Part shown: positions 6,708 to 13,482 of the stretch, in pieces
Position numbering within the stretch: the first letter of the stretch is position 1
How the letters are laid out: each line of letters starts with the position of its first letter
Position numbers and translations under genes: made by a program
The notes under the pieces: model-generated
Told to the model about the DNA's origin: nothing
Databases searched by the model: none
The model's input: the letters and a program-made list of their open reading frames with translations, nothing else
NCBI RefSeq assembly: GCF_000023105.1
Contig: NC_012669.1
Coordinates: 2,977,025 to 3,041,024 of the forward strand
Source: Beutenbergia cavernae DSM 12333
GTDB lineage: Bacteria; Actinomycetota; Actinomycetes; Actinomycetales; Beutenbergiaceae
Length of the DNA: 64,000 bases
Reading direction: 5' to 3'

Positions 6708-8060
6708 TCAGAGCGGGAAGCCGAAGCGCGCGTCCGGGTCGTGCTCGCGACGCACGCCCGCCAGCCGTTCCCGCACCTCGGGCGCCCACGCGAGGGCCGC
6801 CTTCTCGGCCGTGAACGCACCCGAGACGAAGTTGATGTTCGTCTCGGGAGCCCGCCATCCGGCGAGGGACGCGGCCACGGCATCCGCTCGCTCGGCCATC
6901 GCGTCATGGCGCGTCGGGTCAGGTCCGATGTGGGCCACCGAGAACGGCGCCGAGCGGCCACCGACGGCGCTCCCGCCGGCGACATCACCAGCCCACGCCG
7001 CCCCGAACGCGCGAATCTCCGTGACCACGAACGGCGTGTCGGTCCCTGGCCCGACGAGCTCGAGCAGCCGCGAGGCGGCGTCCTGGCCGAACGCCGTGAG
7101 CCCGCCGCCGCGGATCCAGGCGGGTCCAGGATCCTCGGGGTCGTTGTGGATGGAGCCGACCGCGGACGCCGGCATCTCGCCCACGAGGTCGAGGTGCAGG
7201 GGTGCCGCGGCGCGAAGGGGAGCGAGTGCCGCGGCGCCGTCCTCCTCCGAGCCGGGGTACCCGACCCGCACCGCGAGCACCGTTCGCCCACGCAACGGCT
7301 CCGGGACGAACGGCAGCGGCGGGAGCGCCATGTTCGCCACCGACGTCGACATATCGGCGGGCTTGTGCTCCAGCCAGTCGACCCACGCCGTCAGGGCGGC
7401 CTCGATGTGGGGGGCGTCGAAGAACAGCACGCCGCCGTAGAGCCGCGCGAGCGGCACGAGCTCGACGTCCATGCTGACCACGACGCCGAACGGCCCCTTG
7501 CCACCGCGCAGGGCCCAGAACAGGTCGGGATGCGTGGACGCGTCGACATCGACCACCGAGCCGTCGGCCAGGACGACCCGGAAGGCGCGCGCGTAGTCCG
7601 ACGCGGCTCCGTGACTCGCGCTCAACGGGCCGAGCCCGCCACCGGCCACCAGACCGACGGTGCCCACATGGCCGGACGCGCCGGCGATGGGGAGCAGCCC
7701 GTGCGGCGCGCCGGCCGCGATCACGTCCGCCCATCGCGTGCCCGCGCCGACGCGCGCGATGCGGGTGGCGGGATCGACGCTCACGCCGCCGAGGCCGCCG
7801 GTGGAGACGAGCAGGCCACCGGTGAGGTCCGCATGGATCCCGTGGCCGGTGGCCACGACACGGATCGGCAGGTCCTGGGCGGCGGCGAAGCGGACCGCCG
7901 CGACGACGTCGCCCTCCGCGGCCGGCTCGACGACCACGTCCGGGTCCACCGAGAAGAGGGTGTTCTGGATCGGGAAGGATCCGGCGAGCCCCGCGTCGCC
8001 ACGCTCGTGCACCGCCCCGATCGTGCGGTCGGTCAGTTCCTGCACTCCCTGTGAGGTCAT
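6708..8060 (-). CDS. FAD-binding (BBE-type) oxidoreductase
   Basis: A 450-residue flavoprotein of the FAD_binding_4/berberine-bridge family. The PCMH-type FAD domain covers about 35-210, with VVATGHGIHADLTGG at about 80 corresponding to the GGGHS-type loop that can carry covalent FAD, and IAGASGHVGTVGLVAGGGLG at about 125. The substrate domain follows, and the BBE-like end contains NINFVSG near 415. Such enzymes oxidise sugars, alcohols or alkaloid-like compounds. The ATG at 8060 was preferred to 8066 and 8090 because it lies 7 nt after TAACGT, suggesting a leaderless mRNA. There are no partner genes. Confidence 0.8.
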   Translation of the reverse strand: MTSQGVQELTDRTIGAVHERGDAGLAGSFPIQNTLFSVDPDVVVEPAAEGDVVAAVRFAAAQDLPIRVVATGHGIHADLTGGLLVSTGGLGGVSVDPATRIARVGAGTRWADVIAAGAPHGLLPIAGASGHVGTVGLVAGGGLGPLSASHGAASDYARAFRVVLADGSVVDVDASTHPDLFWALRGGKGPFGVVVSMDVELVPLARLYGGVLFFDAPHIEAALTAWVDWLEHKPADMSTSVANMALPPLPFVPEPLRGRTVLAVRVGYPGSEEDGAAALAPLRAAAPLHLDLVGEMPASAVGSIHNDPEDPGPAWIRGGGLTAFGQDAASRLLELVGPGTDTPFVVTEIRAFGAAWAGDVAGGSAVGGRSAPFSVAHIGPDPTRHDAMAERADAVAASLAGWRAPETNINFVSGAFTAEKAALAWAPEVRERLAGVRREHDPDARFGFPL

Positions 8061-8067
8061 GCGCATG

Positions 8068-8073
8068 ACGTTA
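8068..8073 (-). promoter_or_regulatory. -10 box of FAD oxidoreductase gene
   Basis: On the minus strand this reads TAACGT, followed by 7 nt and the ATG at 8060; there is no Shine-Dalgarno sequence. Confidence 0.45.
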
Positions 8074-8124
8074 CGGGCACCGTCCGACACGGCACCATCG
8101 TCACTCGACGTATATCCGTCGACG

Positions 8125-8146
8125 TCGGGTCGGGTCGGGTCGGGTC
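8125..8146. repeat. TCGGG pentamer microsatellite, 4 copies
   Basis: Four perfect TCGGG units plus a partial fifth lie just downstream of the response-regulator stop. It is probably slippage-prone simple sequence with no evident coding or regulatory effect. Confidence 0.85.
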
Positions 8147-8149
8147 GCG

Positions 8150-8821
8150 TCAGCGGCCCTCGGCGTCCGGACGGCGGGAGGCGTGCGCCAGGATCGCGAG
8201 CTGGACCCGGTTCACCAGGCCGAGCTTCGTCAGCGCGCTCGACAGGTGGGTCTTGACGCTCGACGTCGAGAGGTAGAGCCGGGCGGCGATCTCACCGTTC
8301 GAGAGCCCGTCGGCGACGGCGTCGGCCACGTCGCGCTCGCGCTCGGTCAGCGCCGCGAGCGACCGGCGCGCCGCAGCGCCGGCCTCGGGCTCGGAGTCGG
8401 CCGCCGTCGCGACGTCGATGAGGCTCCGCGTGACGGCGGGCGAGAGGACCGCCTCCCCGGCGGCCACGCGGCGCACCGCCTCGACGATCTCGGCCGGCGG
8501 GGTGTCCTTGAGGACGTATCCCGCGGCGCCCGCGCGCAGCGCGTCGACGACCGTACGGTCGGCCCCGAACGTCGTGAGGACGAGCACTGCGGGCGTCGCA
8601 CCGGGGCGATCCACCAGTGCGCGAGTCGCGGCGATGCCGTCCAGGACGGGCATCCGGATGTCCATGAGCACGACGTCGGGCGCCCAGCGAGCCACGGCGT
8701 CGACGACCTCCGCCCCGTCCCCCACCTCACCGACGACGTCGAGATCGCCGGCGGACTCCAGCATCAGGCGCAGGCCGGCGCGCACGAGAGGGTCGTCGTC
8801 GACCAGGAGCACACGCGTCAC
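8150..8821 (-). CDS. NarL/LuxR-type response regulator
   Basis: A 223-residue response regulator. The receiver domain (about 1-120) has the acidic pair in VDDD, the phospho-acceptor Asp in VVLMDIRMP at about 53, the Thr in LTTFG and the Lys in LKD. The C-terminal LuxR helix-turn-helix (about 155-215) contains LTERERDVADAVADGLSNGE and SVKTHLSSALTKLGL. The GTG at 8821 overlaps the kinase stop as GTGA, so it is translationally coupled; a GTG at 8830 is also in frame. It should be phosphorylated by the kinase encoded immediately upstream. Targets are unknown. Confidence 0.9.
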   Translation of the reverse strand: MTRVLLVDDDPLVRAGLRLMLESAGDLDVVGEVGDGAEVVDAVARWAPDVVLMDIRMPVLDGIAATRALVDRPGATPAVLVLTTFGADRTVVDALRAGAAGYVLKDTPPAEIVEAVRRVAAGEAVLSPAVTRSLIDVATAADSEPEAGAAARRSLAALTERERDVADAVADGLSNGEIAARLYLSTSSVKTHLSSALTKLGLVNRVQLAILAHASRRPDAEGR

Positions 8822-10155
8822 GGCTCCCACGGTATCCGTGCGTCGAGGCGGAACTGTCCGCCGTCGATCCCGTGCGTCACGGTTCCGCGGTCGCCATCGC
8901 GTCCGACGTGCAGCCGGACCCGCTCGCCCAGGCCGTGCAGCCCGGTGCGGGCCCCCGGCAGCTCGCTGGACGTCACGCCGATCGGCACGGGGTTGGCGAC
9001 GGCGACGACGGCGAGTCCTCGCTCCACCTGGATCCGCACGTGCACCTCGGCCCCCGGCGCGTGCTTCCGCGCGTTCGTGAGCCCTTCCTGCACGACGCGG
9101 TACACGGTCCGCTGGACGCCGTCCGGGATGGCCTCACCGACGCCGATCGGCCGGAGGGCGTCATCGGCGCCGTCCCCCGGCACGTCCAGCGTGAACCGGA
9201 CCCGCTGACCGGCCGACTCCGACTCCTGCACGAGGCGCGGGAGACCAGCGAGCGTCGGCGCGGGAGGCGCCGCGCCGTCGTCGTCCTCGCCTGAGCCGCG
9301 CAGCACCTGCAGGACGCCGCGCAGCTCCTCGAGCGCCAGGTGGGCGTTGCTGCGCACCACACCGACCGATCGCTCCAGGTCCGCCGGCGTGAGCGGCGGC
9401 GCTCCCGCGGCCGCCACCTGGTTCACGCGGTACTCGAGCGCGCCCGCGTGCACGGCGAGCAGCGACAGCCGGTGGGCGAGGACGTCGTGCATCTCGCGGG
9501 CGATGCGCTCCCGTTCGGCGTCCCTGGCGCGTTCCAGCCGGAGCCCTTCCTCACGCCGCGCCGCATCCGCACGCTCGCGCAGCACGAGGAGGACCTGACG
9601 CCGCGCCCGGACCGCGAGCCCGGCGATCATCACGACGAGCAGGAGGAGCGCGACGAGGACGACCCACGTGACAGCGGAGCCGACCTCGGCCGGGAAGTAC
9701 GTCGTGAGGTACGGGAGCCCGAGCGCCAGGGCCAGCGCGGTGACGGGCAGCGACCAGCGCCAGCCGCGGTGCAGCGCCAGCGAGAAGAGGCACACGAGGG
9801 AGGCGCCGGTCGCGCTGTTGGAGAACGAGCCGACGACGGCGGCCATGAGCCCGAGTGCGACGGGGAACCGGCGTCGCCACCACATGGCCACGCACATGAG
9901 CGCGCCGGCCATGAGGTCCACGCGGAACAACCAGGCGGGGATGTCGAAGCCGCTGAGGAGCGCTCGCGTCTCGGCGAGCCAGATCCCGACGGCTACCACG
10001 AAGAACACCGAGTCGACGATCCAGTCGCGCGTCGTGCGGGGCGCCGCGCGCCGCGGGTCGAGGAGCGACGGCTCGTCGACGGCGCGGGCCAGCTCGCCGG
10101 GGAGCGCCCACGACTCCACGGCGCCCGGCGAGGAGCGCCCGGCCGACGTCGTCAT
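8818..10155 (-). CDS. NarL-family sensor histidine kinase
   Basis: A 445-residue membrane kinase. About six hydrophobic segments lie between residues 45 and 205, then a coiled-coil linker rich in Arg/Glu. A HisKA_3 dimerisation domain carries the phospho-His in ERIAREMHDVLAHRLS (about 240), and the HATPase domain has NARKHAP (N box) and TGLHGLGERV (G box) near the C-terminus. There is no large extracellular loop, so it may sense membrane or intramembrane signals, as many ABC-exporter-linked kinases do. The ATG at 10155 lies 6 nt after TAGGCT. It forms an operon with the response regulator (4-nt overlap). Confidence 0.9.
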   Translation of the reverse strand: MTTSAGRSSPGAVESWALPGELARAVDEPSLLDPRRAAPRTTRDWIVDSVFFVVAVGIWLAETRALLSGFDIPAWLFRVDLMAGALMCVAMWWRRRFPVALGLMAAVVGSFSNSATGASLVCLFSLALHRGWRWSLPVTALALALGLPYLTTYFPAEVGSAVTWVVLVALLLLVVMIAGLAVRARRQVLLVLRERADAARREEGLRLERARDAERERIAREMHDVLAHRLSLLAVHAGALEYRVNQVAAAGAPPLTPADLERSVGVVRSNAHLALEELRGVLQVLRGSGEDDDGAAPPAPTLAGLPRLVQESESAGQRVRFTLDVPGDGADDALRPIGVGEAIPDGVQRTVYRVVQEGLTNARKHAPGAEVHVRIQVERGLAVVAVANPVPIGVTSSELPGARTGLHGLGERVRLHVGRDGDRGTVTHGIDGGQFRLDARIPWEP

Positions 10156-10161
10156 CCCCCG

Positions 10162-10167
10162 AGCCTA
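10162..10167 (-). promoter_or_regulatory. -10 box, leaderless promoter of histidine-kinase operon
   Basis: On the minus strand this reads TAGGCT, then 6 nt, then the ATG at 10155. Confidence 0.55.
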
Positions 10168-10281
10168 GGGACCGCCGCATCGTTCGTCCTCGGCCGGACG
10201 GTCGGAGCACTGGCCGATCGGCCGGTCGTCGTGGCCGACCGACCGATGCCACAGGACGGGCACGCTAGGAACACTCGAGGC

Positions 10282-10797
10282 GTGCCTGCCCCTACCCGCC
10301 TCGAGCCGAGCTCCACGGACCGCGCCCTGACCTGGCTCCTGCTGGTCGGGGGCGGGGCGCTGCTCGGCTGGGGCGTCTTCGCGATGCACGGCTGGTTGCT
10401 CGACCTGGAGTGGTTCCCGTGGCGTGGACCGGTCGAGCTGGTCGGCCGGTTCGCCGACGCGACGGGTCCCTGGGCGCCCGCGGTCTTCGTGGGCGCGGGC
10501 ATCGTTCTCGGCGCCGTCCTGGCTCTGCTCTCCGTGGCGGACGAGGTGAGGGTGACGGTCGCCGACGACGCCGTAACGATCGTCAAGGGCGACTCGACGC
10601 GGACGCACCGGGCCGAGGACGTCCGCGAGGCGCTCCTCGACGCGAAGCACCTCGTGCTCGTGGCTGAGAACGGGACCGACCTCGCCCGCGTCAAGGTCGA
10701 GGTCGGGGGCGACGCCCTCGCCTCCGCCTTCACCCAGCATGGCTACCGATGGACCGACCCCACCCACCCCAAACCACCGACCCCGACGGACGGATGA
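10282..10797 (+). CDS. YqeB-like two-helix membrane protein
   Basis: A 171-residue protein. Two transmembrane helices (about 17-36 and 68-90) flank a short extracellular loop, and a soluble beta-rich C-terminal domain follows (VRVTVADDAVTIVKGD and onwards), consistent with a PH-like YqeB family protein. The GTG at 10282 is the only start that places the first helix normally; AGGA lies about 11 nt upstream. It stands 4 bp before the ABC ATPase gene and may be cotranscribed with it. Biochemical role unknown. Confidence 0.65.
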   Translation: MPAPTRLEPSSTDRALTWLLLVGGGALLGWGVFAMHGWLLDLEWFPWRGPVELVGRFADATGPWAPAVFVGAGIVLGAVLALLSVADEVRVTVADDAVTIVKGDSTRTHRAEDVREALLDAKHLVLVAENGTDLARVKVEVGGDALASAFTQHGYRWTDPTHPKPPTPTDG

Positions 10798-10801
10798 TCA
10801 C

Positions 10802-11560
10802 ATGACGGCGTTCGAGCTCGACGCCTTGACCAAGGACTTCTCCGGCACGCTCGCGGCGGACGCCGTGTCGGTGAGCGTGCCGGTCGGGTCCCTCACCGGC
10901 CTGGTCGGCCCGAACGGCGCCGGCAAGACGACGTCGCTCTCGATGGCCGTCGGCCTGCTGCGCCCGGACTCCGGCACCGCCCGGGTGCACGGCATCGACG
11001 TCTGGGCGGACCCGACGCGCGCGAAGGCGATGCTCGGTGTCCTGCCGGACGGCCTCGCCCTCCCGGAACGACTGACCGGCGCGGAACTGCTGCGCTACTG
11101 GGGACTCCTCCGCGGCATGGCGCCGGACGTCGTCGCCTCACGGACCGCCGAGCTGCTGCGGATCCTCGAGCTCGACGAGGCGGAGGCCAAGGGCGTCCTC
11201 GTCATCGAGTACTCCACCGGGATGCGCAAGAAGATCGGGCTCGCGACAGCGCTCCTGCACTCCCCCAAGGTGCTGGTGCTGGACGAGCCGTTCGAGGCGG
11301 TCGACCCCGTGTCGGCGCGCGTGCTGCGCGCCATCATGCGGCGGTTCGTCGCCGCCGGCGGGTCGATCGTCATCTCGTCGCACGTGATGTCGCTCGTCGA
11401 GGACCTGTGCGACCGCGTCGCGATCATCGCGAAGGGCGAGGTCGTCGCCGCCGGCACGCTCGACGAGGTGCGCGGCGACGGCTCCCTCGAGGACGTCTTC
11501 GTCCGGCTCGTCGGCGAGCGCAGCATCGGAGAGGAGGAGCTCGCATGGTTGGGATCCTGA
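10802..11560 (+). CDS. ABC transporter ATP-binding protein
   Basis: A 252-residue ABC ATPase. Walker A is GPNGAGKTT at about 38-46, the degenerate signature YSTGMRKKIGLA at about 138, Walker B is VLVLDEPFEAVD at about 155 and the switch His is in ISSHVMSLVED at about 200. Domain order and length fit the ATPase of an ABC-2 exporter. The ATG at 10802 begins a normal N-terminus. It overlaps the permease gene by 16 bp. The substrate is unknown; the neighbouring kinase/regulator pair is divergent and might control it. Confidence 0.9.
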   Translation: MTAFELDALTKDFSGTLAADAVSVSVPVGSLTGLVGPNGAGKTTSLSMAVGLLRPDSGTARVHGIDVWADPTRAKAMLGVLPDGLALPERLTGAELLRYWGLLRGMAPDVVASRTAELLRILELDEAEAKGVLVIEYSTGMRKKIGLATALLHSPKVLVLDEPFEAVDPVSARVLRAIMRRFVAAGGSIVISSHVMSLVEDLCDRVAIIAKGEVVAAGTLDEVRGDGSLEDVFVRLVGERSIGEEELAWLGS

Positions 11561-13245
11561 TCCGGCTGCGCTTCACGATCCAGCGGCACACGCTGAGCTG
11601 GAAGCGCCACCTCGGCCGAGCCCTGGGTCTGGTGGCCGCGGCGCTCACGTGGGCCGCCGTCCTCTTCGCGGAACCAGCGGCGCGGCACGACGTGCTCGTG
11701 GTCGCGCTGGCGATGTGGCTCGTCGGTTGGGTCATCGGGCCGATCCTCACGTCCGGCGCGAGCGTGCTCCGTCCCGAGTACTTCACGCTCCTGCCCCTCC
11801 CGGCGAGACGGCTGGGCCTCAGCCTGCTGGCCTCCGTCTTCGTGGGCGTCGGCGCCGCCGCCACCGGCGCGGGCTTCCTCGCCATCGCCGGCTACGGCGC
11901 GGTGAGCAGCCAGGCGTGGACCGCCGTCGTCGGGCTGCTGGCCGCCGCCCTGTTCCTCGTCGGCGTCGTCGCACTCTCCCGCACCGTGTACGCGCTGCTC
12001 GGCGCCGCGATGCGGTCCCGGCTCGGCCTCGAGCTCGCCGCGATCCAGTACGGGGCCCTCTTCGCCGGCGTGTTCGCGGGCTGGCTCATCGTCTCGCCCA
12101 TCGTCACGGCGGTGCCGACGTTCCTCTCGGAGGGCCTCGGCGGCACGCCGGCAGCGGTGCTCGACGCCTCGCCGGCCGGCTGGCCCGTGCGCGCCGTGGA
12201 TGCGGCCGCTGACGGCGACGTGGCCGCCGCGCTGGGGTGGCTGGGCCTGCTGGCCGCGTTCGCCGCACTCGCCGTCGCGGCGGCGGTCCGGCTCCTCACC
12301 CCGTACGTCGGGAACCGGACGTCCCGACGACGACGGCGTCCCCTGGGTTCCCGGGTCATGTCGGGCCGGGCCCTGCTCCCCACGACGCCCACGGGCGCCG
12401 TCGTCGGCAAGGAGCTCCGGATCTGGTGGCGGGACCCGTGGCGCAGTCTCGAGGTCCGCTCCTCCATCTGGTTCGGCATCCTCATCGCGCTCATCCTCTC
12501 GGTGACGGGCGGGAGCCCGTACGCGCCGTGGGCCGGCATGGCGATCGCCCTCATGGTGGGACTGAGCGGCGCGAACCTCTACGGCCAGGACGGAACGGCG
12601 CTCTGGCAGCTCGTCGTCGCCCAGTCGCCGCGCGCGATCCGCGCCGATGTGCGTGGCCGCCAGATCGGGATCGCCCTCGCGCTGGGGCTGCCCGCGCTCG
12701 TGCTGGTTGCCGCGGTCAGCGCTCTGGCGTCGTCGTGGACGTTCACCATCCCGATCGTCGCCGTCATCCTCGCCCTGCTGGGCGCTGGCAGCGGGGCCTC
12801 GGCGTTCCTGTCGGTGGTCGCGGTCACGCCGGGTGTGGAGCCGGCCAAGCGGGTCAACGCGAACGATGCCGGTGAGAACTCCATGGCGATCCAGATCGGC
12901 CTGTACACCACGTTGGTCCTCGCCTCCCCCACGCTCGCCGCTGTGGGCTTGCACCTGTTCGCCGGGTGGGGTGCCGGGGCGCCGTGGGCCGGTCCGGCGC
13001 TGCTCGGCATCGCCCTCGTCAACGCGCTCGTGGTCCCGTGGTGGCTCGGCGGCGTCGCCATCCGCACGCTCTCGCGAAGTCTGCCCGAGACGTTCGCTCG
13101 CCTGCGCTACCCCGGCATGAAGGTGGCCTCGGCCGGGAAGGCCACCGGCGGCGTCGTCGACTTCCTCGCCCGGACGACGGAGCAGAGCGCGCACGAGGCA
13201 CGGAAGGCCGCCGCGGGTCAGCGCACCACGCCTGCTGCGAAGTAG
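11545..13245 (+). CDS. ABC-2-like exporter permease
   Basis: A 566-residue membrane protein with about 12 hydrophobic helices spread over the whole length. The ATG at 11545 (MVGILIRLRFTIQRH) lies within the end of the ATPase gene, indicating translational coupling; GAGGAGGAG just upstream (about 11531-11539) acts as ribosome binding site. Together with the ATPase at 10802 it probably forms an exporter for a drug, peptide or lipid. The middle part (about residues 240-300) has an Arg-rich loop (TSRRRRRPLG). No closer subfamily can be named. Confidence 0.8.
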   Translation: MVGILIRLRFTIQRHTLSWKRHLGRALGLVAAALTWAAVLFAEPAARHDVLVVALAMWLVGWVIGPILTSGASVLRPEYFTLLPLPARRLGLSLLASVFVGVGAAATGAGFLAIAGYGAVSSQAWTAVVGLLAAALFLVGVVALSRTVYALLGAAMRSRLGLELAAIQYGALFAGVFAGWLIVSPIVTAVPTFLSEGLGGTPAAVLDASPAGWPVRAVDAAADGDVAAALGWLGLLAAFAALAVAAAVRLLTPYVGNRTSRRRRRPLGSRVMSGRALLPTTPTGAVVGKELRIWWRDPWRSLEVRSSIWFGILIALILSVTGGSPYAPWAGMAIALMVGLSGANLYGQDGTALWQLVVAQSPRAIRADVRGRQIGIALALGLPALVLVAAVSALASSWTFTIPIVAVILALLGAGSGASAFLSVVAVTPGVEPAKRVNANDAGENSMAIQIGLYTTLVLASPTLAAVGLHLFAGWGAGAPWAGPALLGIALVNALVVPWWLGGVAIRTLSRSLPETFARLRYPGMKVASAGKATGGVVDFLARTTEQSAHEARKAAAGQRTTPAAK

Positions 13246-13286
13246 GGGCGGGGTCGGCGTGCGACAGGCGCCGGCACCCGTCGCCA

Positions 13287-13336
13287 CCGTGCGGCCAGTC
13301 CCCTGAACGTGGCCGAACGAGGGAACAACCACACGG
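13287..13336. repeat. Single degenerate copy of the 48.9-kb palindromic repeat
   Basis: The arms CCGTGCGGCCAGTCCC (13287-13302) and GGGAACAACCACACGG (13321-13336) are imperfect inverted repeats around an 18-nt spacer starting CTGAACG. Arm sequence and spacing match the three units at 48853-49075 (arms CCGTGyGGTTGGTCCC and GGGACCAACCACACGG). It lies in the 233-bp gap between the exporter and helD genes, so this is a dispersed intergenic element. Confidence 0.75.
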
Positions 13337-13356
13337 TCGCCACCAGGGTGGCGACC
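13335..13356. terminator. Perfect hairpin after the exporter genes
   Basis: GGTCGCCAC (13335-13343) pairs with GTGGCGACC (13348-13356) around CAGG. It starts inside the right arm of the palindromic repeat and lies downstream of the exporter stop at 13245, so it may terminate that transcript. Confidence 0.5.
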
Positions 13357-13389
13357 GACGGACCCCTGCCGCGACGCACCGCCGCGCGC

Positions 13390-13395
13390 TAGGCT
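13390..13395 (+). promoter_or_regulatory. -10 box upstream of helD leader ORF
   Basis: TAGGCT ends 6 nt before ATG 13402, the first codon of a 26-codon leader ORF. The spacing equals that of other leaderless promoters in this window. No convincing -35 box. Confidence 0.5.
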
Positions 13396-13401
13396 CCCCG
13401 G

Positions 13402-13482
13402 ATGCCCACCCCCACCTGGGCCCGGCCATGCCCGGGCGCCGTCGTCGTGCGTGCCCTGCGGCCCGTCGCGGGGCCTCGATGA
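13402..13482 (+). CDS. Putative 26-residue leader peptide of helD
   Basis: This short ORF begins exactly where a transcript from the TAGGCT box would start and ends with a TGA that overlaps the helD ATG as ATGA. The peptide (begins MPTPTWARPCPG, ends RPVAGPR) is rich in Pro, Val and Arg. helD itself has no good Shine-Dalgarno sequence, so translation of this ORF could be needed to deliver ribosomes to helD. It could alternatively be an accidental ORF, since high-GC DNA has many. The peptide has no recognised family. Confidence 0.4.
   Translation: MPTPTWARPCPGAVVVRALRPVAGPR

Noticed and set aside
8125-8146. Pentamer repeat as a phase-variation tract
   Set aside because: It lies after the stop codon of the response regulator and not in a coding or -10/-35 region, so length change would have no obvious effect.
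10156-10281. GGCCGATCGGCC-type short palindromes between the kinase and YqeB-like genes
   Set aside because: Short GC-rich palindromes are expected by chance, and the arms are imperfect and overlapping; no consistent operator emerges.
13361-13379. Resemblance to the rifamycin-associated element upstream of helR genes
   Set aside because: Only the core TGCCGC and about 12 of 19 positions agree with the consensus as I remember it. That is too weak in GC-rich DNA to claim rifamycin control.
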